Source: Egbenema bharatensis (GTDB taxonomy: Bacteria; Cyanobacteriota; Cyanobacteriia; Elainellales; Elainellaceae). Taken from it: a DNA stretch of 64,000 nucleotides. The notes under the pieces were generated by a model, which searched no databases, was not told the DNA's origin, and was given only the letters and a program-made list of their open reading frames with translations. The translations under genes and the position numbers were made by a program. The stretch lies in contig NZ_CP182236.1 in NCBI RefSeq assembly GCF_048077055.1, positions 2,294,001 through 2,358,000 on the forward strand. Direction: 5' to 3'. The number at the start of each line of letters is the position of its first letter. The first letter of the stretch is position 1. Below are positions 1 through 9,017 of the stretch, in pieces.

Positions 1-368
1 GCGATCGTTGGTTGTTCTCAAAACCTGAAATCAAGCTCTAAGGATTGCAAATCAAATCATCTATCGATCATTTCACCTGTTTGACTGAGCGGGCAAGATG
101 CCCACTCCATAAGAATTTCAAATTATTTAATTTGCATTCCCAAGAGCTGTCACCCTGATTAGATTTAGGGAATCAACAAAGTCCTTCACCATAGCTCAGA
201 TTAAGATTGGCAGTGATTAAGATCACAATTTCTTATCGATCTACTTGGGTATTATATAATACATAGTAAATCCTTTGGTTCAGCCAATCGAAATTATCGA
301 AATTAAAGACGATTTCGGTTTGGGCAATTTGGGAATGATAAAGAGAGCGTAGAAGGAATCAGGAAACG
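1..368. other. Leading intergenic region with a family A palindromic element
   Basis: No gene is visible. Positions 38-144 hold a family A dispersed element (described separately). The rest is AT-rich and probably carries the promoter of the gene that starts at 369; an AGGAAACG stretch just before that ATG can serve as ribosome-binding site. Confidence 0.6.
38..144 (+). repeat. Family A MITE-like palindromic element, copy 1
   Basis: A 107 bp element. The left end reads CTAAGGATTGCAAATCAAAT and the reverse complement of the right end reads CTTGGGAATGCAAATTAAAT, which match at 16 of 20 positions, so the element has imperfect terminal inverted repeats. Its centre is GGGCA-AGA-TGCCC. Related copies lie near 5107, 18130, 19850 and (inverted) 23064. 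It encodes nothing and is probably a miniature non-autonomous element. Confidence 0.7.
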
Positions 369-1631
369 ATGAGTCGCTATAACCGACCCATTACCTCAGC
401 AGAGCAAACGTTGTACGATCACCTGCTCTATTGGATAGAGCTTGAATCGCCCAGTGCCATGATTGAGCGGTTCCGCACTCTCTTTATTGATGGGGCAGGT
501 TATCCTGACCCAGAGGTTTCCCAGGCTTTGAAAACGATCGTTGCTGCTGATCCGGCGATCGATGATTTTCGCTACATTCTCAATCGCTGTTGCCATATCC
601 TGATCAACCGATGGCAGTCCCGTCCTCAGTCTCACGGGGCGATTCCTGAACTAGTTCATGTTTTTGAGTCTCCGTTCACAACTCGTCATTCCCTTGCCAC
701 CCAACTGCGATCGACTCGGCGGTTGCGCCAGTTAGTTCAGGAATTCACTACCACCGAGCAATTTTTAACGCTCCGACGACTCGCCCAGGTTCTAACCGAA
801 GCTGAAGCGGTCAACATCGGCAATCGCCCGTTGGGAACCTTAATTCGCCGGTATCCCTACCTGTACGAGTACTGCCTGCTGAATGAAGACAGTGCCCAGG
901 AGCAGCAATCTACCGTGCGTCAGGTTCAGGCAACCCTACAGCATCAGTTTGAAATTCACCTGTCCCAATATGTCACCTATCAAATCAGGCAGGCTCAAAT
1001 GGCACGAAAAGCCGTTCCGGATAGGCAGACTTTCATTCGTCCGGTGTCCAATCCAACCCTGTTGAGCGATCGGGAATTGGGACAGGCGATCAAGCACTAC
1101 ATCGGCAGGGTGGATGGTTCTCGAACTCATAAAGACCTGGCCCAGTCCTTTCTGACCCATACCCATCAGCGCACTTCCTTTGCTGCCTTCAAAGATGATC
1201 TGTACGAATACATCACTGCCCCGATCGATCCCGCCTACGGCAAGCGTCAGTTCAATCACCAGCTCTATCGCCATCTGAACGCGATTCTACCCGATCAAGG
1301 ATCTCAGCGCGTAAATGATTTTTTGATTGTGCGGACTTGCAGCCAACTGCTGAACTTCCTGGTTGCTGATCAGCCTCACCATCCTAACCATTTTGTCTTT
1401 ATTGACCTGACCACGAACCTGGGGGCGATCGCTACCACGGGGGTTTTGTTGAGAATTGTCCTATTTTGTCGAAAAGTGAAACCGTACCTGGAGCGGCGGT
1501 TTTCAATTTTGTTCAATCACTATGAAGCGCACACCAAAGATACGGTACTATGGCTGATTCAGGCTCTGGAAAATCTAAACCTGGCACTAACCACGAACTT
1601 TGGCTCCATTAACCTATCCTTCTTGCGATAA
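369..1631 (+). CDS. Conserved cyanobacterial protein of unknown function
   Basis: A 420-residue, probably soluble protein. I see no signal peptide, membrane segment or catalytic motif that I recognise. It is rich in His, Arg, Gln and Leu and looks largely helical. Codon use matches the neighbours (GCGATCG motifs inside the gene), so it looks resident rather than recently acquired. The ATG follows AGGAAACG at a good distance. It stands alone on the plus strand, with a dispersed repeat directly after its stop codon and rpsU next. I do not assign a function. Confidence 0.7.
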   Translation: MSRYNRPITSAEQTLYDHLLYWIELESPSAMIERFRTLFIDGAGYPDPEVSQALKTIVAADPAIDDFRYILNRCCHILINRWQSRPQSHGAIPELVHVFESPFTTRHSLATQLRSTRRLRQLVQEFTTTEQFLTLRRLAQVLTEAEAVNIGNRPLGTLIRRYPYLYEYCLLNEDSAQEQQSTVRQVQATLQHQFEIHLSQYVTYQIRQAQMARKAVPDRQTFIRPVSNPTLLSDRELGQAIKHYIGRVDGSRTHKDLAQSFLTHTHQRTSFAAFKDDLYEYITAPIDPAYGKRQFNHQLYRHLNAILPDQGSQRVNDFLIVRTCSQLLNFLVADQPHHPNHFVFIDLTTNLGAIATTGVLLRIVLFCRKVKPYLERRFSILFNHYEAHTKDTVLWLIQALENLNLALTTNFGSINLSFLR

Positions 1632-1731
1632 GGGATCTGCAATCAAATGGCATCCCAATTTTTGAAAAATCGGCTGTCAGGACGCACAGCAGTGCGCCCC
1701 TAACGGGTATGTTATTTTGCCGCATCCCCAC
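1630..1731 (+). repeat. Family C dispersed element, copy 1
   Basis: About 102 bp that recur at 48922-49023 with over 85% identity by eye. It starts AAGGGATCTGCAATCAAAT and ends TATTTTGCCGCATCCCC, with a short central palindrome CGCAC-AGCA-GTGCG. It begins at the stop codon of the preceding gene. No coding capacity is visible. Confidence 0.75.
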
Positions 1732-1887
1732 CAATGCTCTCGAAAAGTAACCGAAAGACAACTTTTTTGAGAAGAGTGGTCGCACGTTGTCGATAGTGGG
1801 TAAAATTTTTAAAATGTTTGGCAACAGTTTTGTGTTAGTGATTATTTTGCAAGTTATATCGCAACCCAGTAAAAGGAGAGTGAACGC

Positions 1888-2067
1888 ATGACCCAAGTGG
1901 TCTTAGGTGAGAACGAGGGAATCGAATCTGCACTACGTCGCTTTAAGCGGCAGGTTTCTAAAGCTGGTATTCTGGCAGACGTTAAGAGCCATCGCCACTT
2001 TGAAACGCCATTAGAGAAGCGCAAGCGTAAGGCGGTGATGGCTCGGCGCAAGCGTCGGTTCCGGTAA
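1888..2067 (+). CDS. rpsU: 30S ribosomal protein S21
   Basis: A 59-residue basic protein of the bS21 family, a small late-assembling component of the 30S subunit. The start MTQVVLGENEGIESALRRFK and the Arg/Lys-rich tail KRKAVMARRKRRFR are typical of cyanobacterial S21. The ATG is preceded by AAAAGGAGAG at ideal spacing, a strong ribosome-binding site. Length matches the family. It appears monocistronic, lying between a dispersed element and the psaD promoter region. The identification is secure. Confidence 0.95.
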   Translation: MTQVVLGENEGIESALRRFKRQVSKAGILADVKSHRHFETPLEKRKRKAVMARRKRRFR

Positions 2068-2089
2068 GCGGTTCTTCGCGCCGTCTCAC

Positions 2090-2106
2090 CCACATTTGTG
2101 GCTTTT
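2090..2106 (+). terminator. Possible rpsU terminator
   Basis: CCACA-TT-TGTGG followed by CTTTT, 23 bases after the rpsU stop codon. The stem is only five base pairs with a two-base loop, so this is a weak candidate. Confidence 0.3.
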
Positions 2107-2173
2107 GTGTGGCTTTTTCAAATCGTTGATTTGCGATCGGGGGTACATCATTTGTGCTCCCGTTTAGCTTTTT

Positions 2174-2206
2174 CAATCGATCCATTTGTATTAATGGGAT
2201 GCTCCC
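2174..2206 (+). repeat. Partial family B element
   Basis: The stretch from AATCGATC through ATTAATGGGATGCTCCC matches the right end of the family B element at 41777-41880. The rest of the element is absent, so this is a remnant or solo end. Confidence 0.55.
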
Positions 2207-2221
2207 TTCCGTGGTGCCTCC

Positions 2222-2239
2222 GTTACAAATGATTACGGG
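2222..2239 (+). promoter_or_regulatory. Possible HLR1-like site upstream of psaD
   Basis: GTTACAAATGATTACGG resembles the direct-repeat HLR1 element bound by RpaB upstream of many photosystem I genes. The first half (GTTACA) is good, the second (ATTACG) is imperfect. Placement by analogy only; it lies about 165 bp upstream of the psaD ATG. Confidence 0.3.
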
Positions 2240-2402
2240 GATCGGTTGAGGAGTTGAAATTCGGTTGTCTGTATGCGTTTGCCCGTTTGCTCTACAAAGC
2301 TTTATGGCTCCGCTAAGAACTGTTACAGATCCTCACAAAGTCGAGATTTGTGGCATGACTCGATGATAGGATTCCTGAAAAATGTTCAGAGAATAAAACT
2401 GC

Positions 2403-2831
2403 ATGACAGACACTCTTACTGGACAAACTCCTCTGTTCGGTGGCAGCACCGGCGGGCTACTGAGCAAGGCCGACGAAGAAGAAAAATACGCGATTACCTG
2501 GACTAGTTCAAAGGAACAGGTGTTTGAAATGCCGACGGGTGGTGCAGCCATCATGCGGCAGGGCGAAAACCTGTTGTACCTTGCCCGCAAAGAGCATTGC
2601 ATCATTATGGGTGCTCAACTGCGGACGAAGTTCAAACCCAAAATCGAGGATTACAAGATCTACCGGATTTACCCCAACGGCGAGATCCAATATCTGCACC
2701 CTGCGGATGGTGTATTCCCCGAAAAGGTTAACCAGGGTCGCGGGCAGGTGAACACCATCGATCGCAACATTGGCAGCAACCCAGAGCCTGCTGCGGTCAA
2801 GTTCACTGGCAAGCGTACCTACGATCCCTAG
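2403..2831 (+). CDS. psaD: Photosystem I reaction center subunit II (PsaD)
   Basis: A 142-residue peripheral subunit on the cytoplasmic (stromal) face of photosystem I. It provides the docking site for ferredoxin and stabilises PsaC on the PsaA/PsaB core. The sequence is conserved over its whole length: the N-terminal TGQTPLFGGSTGGLL, the central EEKYAITW, the basic RTKFKPKIEDYKIYRIYPNG segment and the C-terminal NPEPAAVKFTG. The length is typical of cyanobacterial PsaD. It stands alone and is followed by a good rho-independent terminator, so it is probably monocistronic. There is no strong Shine-Dalgarno motif before the ATG. Confidence 0.97.
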   Translation: MTDTLTGQTPLFGGSTGGLLSKADEEEKYAITWTSSKEQVFEMPTGGAAIMRQGENLLYLARKEHCIIMGAQLRTKFKPKIEDYKIYRIYPNGEIQYLHPADGVFPEKVNQGRGQVNTIDRNIGSNPEPAAVKFTGKRTYDP

Positions 2832-2898
2832 AGCGATCTCCTGGGATTGAAGGTCAAGTCATAACTGATAAACGGCTTTATTTGTACATCAAGCTATT

Positions 2899-2927
2899 GA
2901 GGGTGGATCTTTCTACCCTCTTTTTTT
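2899..2927 (+). terminator. psaD rho-independent terminator
   Basis: GAGGGT and ACCCTC arms separated by a ten-base loop region that pairs partly further (GG with CT), followed directly by seven Ts. It sits 68 bp after the psaD stop codon and 15 bp before the next gene. Confidence 0.8.
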
Positions 2928-2942
2928 GGTAGCAACTTCAGC

Positions 2943-5111
2943 ATGGTGAGACTAAACAAAGAAATTCACACCTGGCGCAATCAGCTTCTCGCCTACTTCC
3001 GCCGACAGTACCCGGAATTAGCTCAGACTGACCTGGATGCGATCGCCCAGGCGGCTATGAATGCTCTGCTGCTCCTGAGGCTCTGCGAGGAACGGGGTAT
3101 TCAGCCCTGGCACCACTTAGCTGAACGAGTTCAGCCGATCCTCGATCCCCACCTCAGTTCTAAATTGAGCCTGGAAGACGTTTTGCAGAGCCAGAGTGCC
3201 GATCGAGGGAGGATCTTGAGGGAGGAAGGGGAAAAGCTGCCGATCGAGCGTTTGGGACAGGTCTATGAGCAATTTCTGGCGAAAGGACGATCGGCTGCCC
3301 AAAAAGCGGGCGGAGCTTACTACACGCCGCGATCCGTAGTGGATTATATGGTGCAGCATACAGTGGGCGATCGGCTGATGAAGTCTCAGCAGGGGCGTGA
3401 TGCTCTTCAGGGGGATTGGGTCACTCTACGGGTACTTGACCCCGCCTGCGGTTCTGGAGCCTTTTTGCTGGGGGTATACCAATTTCTGTTGAACTGGTAT
3501 CAAACCCACTATGTAGCGGCGATCGATCGCTATCATCATCAGCTTTATCGGAGCAATGGCGAATGGCGGCTGACGTTTGAAACCCGAAAGCAGATTTTAC
3601 TCCAGCATATTTATGGGGTTGATCTGGATCCACAGGCGATCGAAATCACCAGGCAATCTCTGCTGTTGCAACTCCTGGAAGGGATAACTGAAGAGAAAAG
3701 GGAGCGGGACGTAGGATCGGTTCCCGTTGATCCCGCTCTCCTGGATCAAAATATCTGTTGCGGGAATGCCTTGATTGGCTCAGATTTCTATGAGAAGGCG
3801 GACGAGAATCTGGGTGAGATTAACGTCTTTGATTGGGAGCAGGCTTTTCCTGAAGTCATGCGATCGGGGGGATTTGATGGGGTGATTGGGAATCCGCCCT
3901 GGGTGTTCACCCGAAATGTGAAGTTTGGCGATCGGGTGAAGCAGTACTATCAACGGCAGTACCTGGGGGATTTGCATTCCTTGCAGCAGGGCAAGACTAA
4001 ACAAACGGGGAAGATTAATTTATTTGTTTTATTTTTAATTCGGTTTATTCAATTAACAAACCAGCAAGGCACAGCAGGCATCATCGTCCCCAATACCCTG
4101 CTCAGAACCACGGTGTATGATGTTGCCCGTCAATACATCCTGGAACACTGCGAGATTCAGCGGATCGTTGACTTAGGCAGTGAAGTTTTTGCCGGAGTGA
4201 CTGCATCCACTGCGATGTTGATTTTAGGTAAGAATCCAGAGCATACGGCGGTGCAGTGCTTTGACGGTATTCGATCGTCTGCACCGAGGCTGCTGGATAA
4301 GCGATCGTTTGTAGCCAACCCAGGATATGTTTTTAGTATTTTTGTCGATCAAGCGCAGGAAGCATTATTTCATCGCCTAGAAGAATGCTCGTCGCCTCTA
4401 TCAAAACTAACAAAAGACATTATTGAAGGCATTGTTTGCCAACGAAATCAAGTTACCAGTGGTCCTCAGCCCGATCGCCACAAAAAGCTGCTGGAGGGCA
4501 AGGACATTACTCGCTATACCATTACTTTTAGAGAGAAATATATCCTGTTCGATCGCCAACAATTACATCGGCCTCGACCAGAATATGTCTGGGCTGCGAG
4601 TGAGAAACTGGTGTTACGGCGAATTGGGGGCGGACGGTTTCCGTTGATTGCAGCCTTGGATACAAATCATTACTATACGTTTGCTTCAGTGAATAATTTA
4701 CTCATGCAGGAGCATTGCCCCTACAATATTCGCTACCTGTTAGCCCTCCTGAATTCAAAGCTCCTCAACTACTATTACAGTCAGAAATTCACTAATCGAT
4801 CGCGGCTCACGGTCAATATCGCTAAAACGTTTGTCCAACAGCTTCCCATTCGCACGATCGATTTTAATTCTCCAATAGAGGTAGAACAGCACGATCGCCT
4901 GGTGCATGCGGTTGATACGATTCAAGCCTTATACACCCAATCCGCACTGGTTCATTCCGATCAGCGGCAGTGGATTCATCAGGAAATTGAGCGGGTCGAT
5001 CGGCAAATTGATGCATGGGTGAACCAGTTGTATGGACTGACGGCAGCAGAAGTTTCCCTGATTCAAGCCGGGTTCCCTGATTCGTTCAGCCGCGATCGGT
5101 CATTTTCTTAG
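2943..5111 (+). CDS. N6-adenine DNA methyltransferase, Eco57I/TaqI-like
   Basis: A 722-residue predicted DNA adenine methyltransferase. An N-terminal helical region (about 1-110) leads to motif X (GGAYYTP, about 123-129), motif I for S-adenosylmethionine (LDPACGSGAFL, about 165-175), the acidic IYGVDLDP strand (about 223-230) and the catalytic motif IV NPPW (317-320). The C-terminal half (about 480-700) resembles TaqI-like target-recognition regions (LLEGKDITRY, LLALLNSKLLNYYY). No PD-(D/E)xK nuclease motif is obvious in the N-terminus and no partner nuclease lies nearby. It may be a solitary methyltransferase or a type IIG-like enzyme whose nuclease part is lost or not recognised. The stop codon lies inside the left end of a family A element. 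Confidence 0.85.
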   Translation: MVRLNKEIHTWRNQLLAYFRRQYPELAQTDLDAIAQAAMNALLLLRLCEERGIQPWHHLAERVQPILDPHLSSKLSLEDVLQSQSADRGRILREEGEKLPIERLGQVYEQFLAKGRSAAQKAGGAYYTPRSVVDYMVQHTVGDRLMKSQQGRDALQGDWVTLRVLDPACGSGAFLLGVYQFLLNWYQTHYVAAIDRYHHQLYRSNGEWRLTFETRKQILLQHIYGVDLDPQAIEITRQSLLLQLLEGITEEKRERDVGSVPVDPALLDQNICCGNALIGSDFYEKADENLGEINVFDWEQAFPEVMRSGGFDGVIGNPPWVFTRNVKFGDRVKQYYQRQYLGDLHSLQQGKTKQTGKINLFVLFLIRFIQLTNQQGTAGIIVPNTLLRTTVYDVARQYILEHCEIQRIVDLGSEVFAGVTASTAMLILGKNPEHTAVQCFDGIRSSAPRLLDKRSFVANPGYVFSIFVDQAQEALFHRLEECSSPLSKLTKDIIEGIVCQRNQVTSGPQPDRHKKLLEGKDITRYTITFREKYILFDRQQLHRPRPEYVWAASEKLVLRRIGGGRFPLIAALDTNHYYTFASVNNLLMQEHCPYNIRYLLALLNSKLLNYYYSQKFTNRSRLTVNIAKTFVQQLPIRTIDFNSPIEVEQHDRLVHAVDTIQALYTQSALVHSDQRQWIHQEIERVDRQIDAWVNQLYGLTAAEVSLIQAGFPDSFSRDRSFS

Positions 5112-5255
5112 GGTCATGGATTCAATCATCGGTGCAATGATTCTGCTTTGTGGACTGGGCGGGCAAGATGCCCACCCCACAAGAATTTCAGATGACTGGG
5201 CGGGCAAGATGCCCACCTCACAAGAATTTCAGATGACTCAATTCGCAGTTTTTAG
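5107..5255 (+). repeat. Family A element, copy 2, with duplicated core
   Basis: The left end CTTAGGGTCATGGATTCAAT overlaps the methyltransferase stop codon (5109-5111). The palindromic core GACTGGGCGGGCAAGATGCC and its flank occur twice in tandem (5153-5190 and 5194-5231, three-base spacer). The right end TCAATTCGCAGTTTTTAG reaches the stop codon (5252-5254) of the convergent small gene. The element therefore fills the whole space between two convergent stop codons. Confidence 0.7.
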
Positions 5256-5488
5256 CGCATAATGCGATACTCTGTGCTGATGGACATGAAGATGGCGGGA
5301 TCGGGAGTCGGTAAGAGGGGACTCCAGCTTTCAATGCGACGGAAGTTTTTCAGATAGAGAGCATGAATGGTGGCGCGAACCACTTCTTTCGAGCCAAAGA
5401 TGATGATACGAACGCGCTCTCGTCCAGCACTCGGATCATTTTCATCTCCGAATGCAGGATGATCGAACAGGTTAAAATCACCTGTCAT
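5252..5488 (-). CDS. Small conserved cyanobacterial protein, unknown function
   Basis: A 78-residue soluble protein. The central part (RVRIIIFGSKEVVRATIHALYLKNF) looks like a beta strand followed by a helix; the C-terminal part contains WSPLLPTPDP. I recall similar short proteins in other cyanobacteria but no established function. The ATG has AAGGAGA eight bases upstream, which makes translation convincing. It is convergent with the methyltransferase gene, with only a family A element between them. Confidence 0.7.
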   Translation of the reverse strand: MTGDFNLFDHPAFGDENDPSAGRERVRIIIFGSKEVVRATIHALYLKNFRRIESWSPLLPTPDPAIFMSISTEYRIMR

Positions 5489-5927
5489 GGGAATTCTCCT
5501 TGTCGGGTTGTAGTTTTAATGAATGGAAGAAACCCAAAAACCTGGTTTTCCCCCAGCTTTCGACCATTGCAAAGCCAGGGATAGGAGATTGTTCAACAAA
5601 AGCGTTAAACTAATCCAAGCCCGACGGACAGCTACGGTCGTCTGTGGGGTTAGAGGTATGTTGTAGGTAGGATCTACTTCATACCTCGCCAGGTTTTGGG
5701 AGCCAGGCTACTGCAAGTGCGCACCCTGTAGCCATAAGTTAAAACATTACCAGATCGATCGCCTCAGTCAAGTGTTCTGTTGTACAAATTTACTGGAGGG
5801 AACCGGACTGGTCGATTGGGAGAACGATGCAGCTTGCAGACACATTAAGGATTGTCCCTAAATTGCAACCGATCGCCCATCGCCTGAGTATCTTGGAAAT
5901 ACCCATTTCGCTTCATATCACACCACA
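5489..5927. other. Intergenic region with structured segment
   Basis: No open reading frame is convincing. The left part is the 5' side of the small minus-strand gene; the middle (5625-5735) contains two strong stem-loops listed separately; the right part precedes the DUF2157 gene. Confidence 0.5.
5625..5735. ncRNA. Candidate structured RNA (unassigned)
   Basis: Two perfect stems lie close together: GAGGTATG (5653-5660) with CATACCTC (5680-5687), and GGCTAC (5706-5711) with GTAGCC (5728-5733). The first encloses a further GTAG/CTAC pairing. I compared it mentally with tRNA, SRP RNA, RNase P RNA and tmRNA signatures and found no match. It could be a small RNA or a leader of the downstream gene. 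The strand is undecided. Confidence 0.25.
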
Positions 5928-7395
5928 ATGGTTACAGAAACCTTTCGCCGCCAGTTGCGCCACGAATCTGAACAGTGGTGGACTGAAGGGCTAATTACCA
6001 GTGAGTTTTATCAAACCTTGGTCGATCGCTACCAGTTAGATGCATTGGAACGCGATGCCAGCAATCGGTTTGTGGCAATTTTGATGGGGCTGGGGGGCAT
6101 ATTGCTGGGGCTTGGCATCATCACCTTTGTTGCAGCCAACTGGCAAGACTGGACGCGATCGTTCCGCGTTATTTTACTACTCAGCTTATTTATTAGCGTT
6201 AATGTCACCGGATTTTTCCTGTGGCGACGACCCGCCCATAAACCCGGATTACAGAAGTTGGGGCATGGTTTATTGCTGCTGGGAGCATTGATCCTGGGCG
6301 CGAACCTGGCGCTCCTTTCCCAAATGTTTCATCAGAGCGGGAATTTCTATGAACTGCTGCTGGTCTGGAGCCTCGGCGTGTTGGCAATGGCCTGTAGCCT
6401 GCGGCTCACCTCCCTGGGCATTATGTCCCTCCTGCTGATGGGATGGGGATATTTTGCAGGTTGGATCGTCTGGTCAAGCGCATTCAGCACCAGTCCGTGG
6501 CAGGGGTTCATTCAGCATATGCCCCTGGCAGTGAGTGTGCTATTTATTCCACTGTCCTATTGGTGTCGCTCTCGCGTCCTGTTTGGGTTAAGTGCAATTC
6601 TGATTTCAGTGGCAATCGTCTTTAACCTGCGTCCTCTGACGGGATGGGGCTACGGTAATCCCCTAATGCCTGGTTGGATTGCCGCGATCGCCTTTGTCCT
6701 TCCCCCCGCCCTCCTCTGGGTTTACCATCGTCATATCTTCACCTTCCGTAAGCCCACAACCCAGCGCCGCTCTACACCTCACCCCTCCCGACCGATCGAC
6801 CCCTTCCAGCCCATCGCCCGATCCCTCTCTCTCTGGTTCCTCAGCCTTTTGTTTTACTTTTTCTCTTTTCACTGGTTCTGGAACACGAATGGGACAAATA
6901 ACGGGCAGTCCTACGAATGGATCACTGTGCCCCTTTTAGATGCGATCGTCCTGAGTCTGGTGGCAGCGATCGGTTGGCTAAAAACCGCACAACATCCCCG
7001 TCGATCGGGATGGTTTCAGGAGAAAGCCGTGAATACAGGTGTGATTGCTGTTGTTTTGGTTATCACGGCTGCCCTGTTCACAACTCACCTGGAAGGCAAC
7101 GGGCTTCCTGGTGTTGCGCCCCTCGGCTTCAATATCATGCTGTTTGGTTTGGCGATCGCCTTAATTCGAGATGGATTAGCCCTCACCAGCCGTTCTACTT
7201 TTTGGGGGGGGGATGGTCTTACTCGTTGTCAGCATCATGAGCCGAATGCTGGAATACAACACGGGTTTGCTGCTGAAATCGATCGTCTTTATTCTGTGCG
7301 GAGTCGGTGTAATCATCGCCGGACTCTGGTTTGAGCGCAATATTCGCCCCAGAAAACATTCTTCCTTACCCCAAGCCTCGGAGGGAACCCCATGA
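5928..7395 (+). CDS. DUF2157 membrane protein, frame broken by an extra G
   Basis: A polytopic membrane protein of the DUF2157 family, whose role is unknown. A cytoplasmic N-terminus with YQTLVDRYQL (about 27-36) precedes 10 or more hydrophobic segments. The reading frame from 5928 runs to 7334, but its last 45 or so residues are charged and unlike membrane protein. At a run of nine Gs (7204-7212) removing one G restores a hydrophobic continuation (MVLLVVSIMSRMLEY...) that ends at 7395 with a TGA overlapping the next gene's ATG (ATGA). The join therefore gives about 489 residues. The extra base may be a sequencing error, a recent mutation or a slippage-prone phase switch; the sequence alone cannot tell. 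Confidence 0.75.
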
Positions 7396-8060
7396 CTGCT
7401 CAAGATCCCCAACTGCCTTCTCAACCCACTCAACCGCCCATTGAACTCCCGACCCCAGACACTCGGCTCCCAACTCCCTCTTCCCGCCAGCCATTACCCC
7501 CCTGGCGACTCTGGATTCCCCTGCTGGTTCAAGTGGTGTTAATTATTGCGGTTCCCGCCAGGGATGCCTACACTTATGTGGCTGGACGGTCTATCACCCT
7601 GCAAACGGCTCCGGTTGATCCCTACGACATTCTGCGGGGCTACTATCAAACCCTGAGCTATGATGTCTCCAATGTAGAAACCTTGCGATCGCTTCCGGGG
7701 GGGGATTGGTTCAACCAATACCAGGAACAGCCCCTGAGCTTCTATGTCGTGCTGGAACCCCCCGCACAGGCCAATGCCACTCCGCCTCAACCGTGGACAC
7801 CCGTTCGGATCAGCGGCGATCGCCCCACTGATCTGACACCCAATCAGGTGGCGATGCAGGGACAGTACGACGGTTGGAGCATTACCTATGGGCTGGAAAC
7901 CTACTATATGCCAGAAAGCCGTCGGGAAGAAATAAATGCCGATATTAATCAGGTGCAGTGGGAAGAGCGGGAAGCCTTTGTGGTGGATGTCAAAGTTGAT
8001 CGGGGGGGAAATGCCGTGCCGATTAGTTTGTGGGTGCGCGATCGAAATTATCGGTTTTAA
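7392..8060 (+). CDS. GDYXXLXY-domain membrane-anchored protein
   Basis: A 222-residue protein with a proline-rich cytoplasmic N-terminus (about 1-38), one membrane segment (about 41-56, PLLVQVVLIIAVPA) and an outer domain with the diagnostic DPYDILRGYYQTLSY (about 76-90) that defines the GDYXXLXY family. Genes of this family usually follow DUF2157 genes, as here, where start and stop overlap by ATGA, implying translational coupling. The function of the pair is not known. The N-terminal LPTPDTRLPTPSSRQP is encoded by a degenerate ACTCCC-type repeat also seen in non-coding DNA near 23030. Confidence 0.85.
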   Translation: MTAQDPQLPSQPTQPPIELPTPDTRLPTPSSRQPLPPWRLWIPLLVQVVLIIAVPARDAYTYVAGRSITLQTAPVDPYDILRGYYQTLSYDVSNVETLRSLPGGDWFNQYQEQPLSFYVVLEPPAQANATPPQPWTPVRISGDRPTDLTPNQVAMQGQYDGWSITYGLETYYMPESRREEINADINQVQWEEREAFVVDVKVDRGGNAVPISLWVRDRNYRF

Positions 8061-8178
8061 GAAATGCTTAAGCTTACCGCTATCCTGGGCTGAAAGTTTT
8101 TGTTCTCCATACTTTGGGAATACAATTGGGGTAGTTTCGTTCCGACACGTTTGAGTGAAGGGCTGATTCATAGAGCCA

Positions 8179-8976
8179 ATGGAAACATCAACCTTTTCTT
8201 CAGTGTATGGGCCGGTTCAGTCCTGGCGATTTGGGCGATCGTTGGGGGTTGATCCGATCGGGTCAGTCTCCACCTGTTCGTTTAACTGCGTGTACTGCCA
8301 ACTGGGTGCCATTGAATGTCAGAGTGTCGATCGTCAGGTTTTTGTTTCTACTGAGCAAATTCAGCAAGATTTACAACCCTTTGCCCCGTGGGAGGTGGAC
8401 ATCATTACCCTCAGTGGCAGTGGTGAACCCACTCTGGCGCTGAATTTGGGTGATATTCTGTCCATGCTGAAGTCGGTGACCCGGAAACCCATTGGCGTAT
8501 TAACCAATGGCAGTTTACTCACGGATCCGCTGGTGCGAGCGGAATTGACGATCGCCGATCGAGTGGCGGTTAAAGTAGATGCTGTTGTGGAGGGACAATT
8601 TCGCCGACTGAATCGCCCCTGTACCGATAGCGATCTGACTCAGTTTTGGTCTGGCTTACAGCGGTTTCGCCAATCCTATCCCGGCAAGTTGGCCATTCAA
8701 ACCATGCTCCTCTCTCCCTGGAGCGATCGAGATCAGATTCTCTATACTGCCCTGATGCATGCCCTGCAACCCGATGAGATTCAACTGAATACCCCCACTC
8801 GCCCCAAGCCATTGAATCATCCGCTTGAAGCGCGCAGCAATCATCCACCCGATGCGTTACCCTATCTGGCGCGATGTCTTAAACCTGTTAACGTTGAGGT
8901 TCTCAGATCATTCGCTGATCGCATTCAAAGCATTGTTCCGGTTCCAGTTCACTATCCCTATCAATTTCATTCTTGA
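8179..8976 (+). CDS. Radical SAM protein (COG0731-like)
   Basis: A 265-residue radical S-adenosylmethionine enzyme. The cluster motif CSFNCVYC (C33, C37, C40) binds the 4Fe-4S cluster that cleaves SAM. SGSGEPTL (about 79-86) is the glycine-rich SAM-binding strand. The N-terminal FGRSLGVDPI matches a widespread family of stand-alone radical SAM proteins annotated under COG0731, whose substrate is usually not known. The next gene, 41 bp downstream, also encodes an iron-sulfur protein, so the two may form an operon. The ATG lacks an obvious Shine-Dalgarno but the N-terminal homology supports it. Confidence 0.85.
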   Translation: METSTFSSVYGPVQSWRFGRSLGVDPIGSVSTCSFNCVYCQLGAIECQSVDRQVFVSTEQIQQDLQPFAPWEVDIITLSGSGEPTLALNLGDILSMLKSVTRKPIGVLTNGSLLTDPLVRAELTIADRVAVKVDAVVEGQFRRLNRPCTDSDLTQFWSGLQRFRQSYPGKLAIQTMLLSPWSDRDQILYTALMHALQPDEIQLNTPTRPKPLNHPLEARSNHPPDALPYLARCLKPVNVEVLRSFADRIQSIVPVPVHYPYQFHS

Positions 8977-9017
8977 TCACAGTTTTAATCCAACGAACCC
9001 TGACTCAAGGAGAATAT

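Larger units (their letters stand above)
2068..2402. other. rpsU-psaD intergenic region
   Basis: Non-coding. It contains a small terminator-like stem after rpsU (2090-2106), a half copy of a family B element (2174-2206) and the region expected to hold the psaD promoter and untranslated leader, including two TTACA motifs near 2223 and 2322. Confidence 0.5.

Noticed and set aside
7539..8171. 210-codon minus-strand open frame over the GDYXXLXY gene
   Set aside because: Antisense to a recognisable gene that is coupled to its upstream partner.
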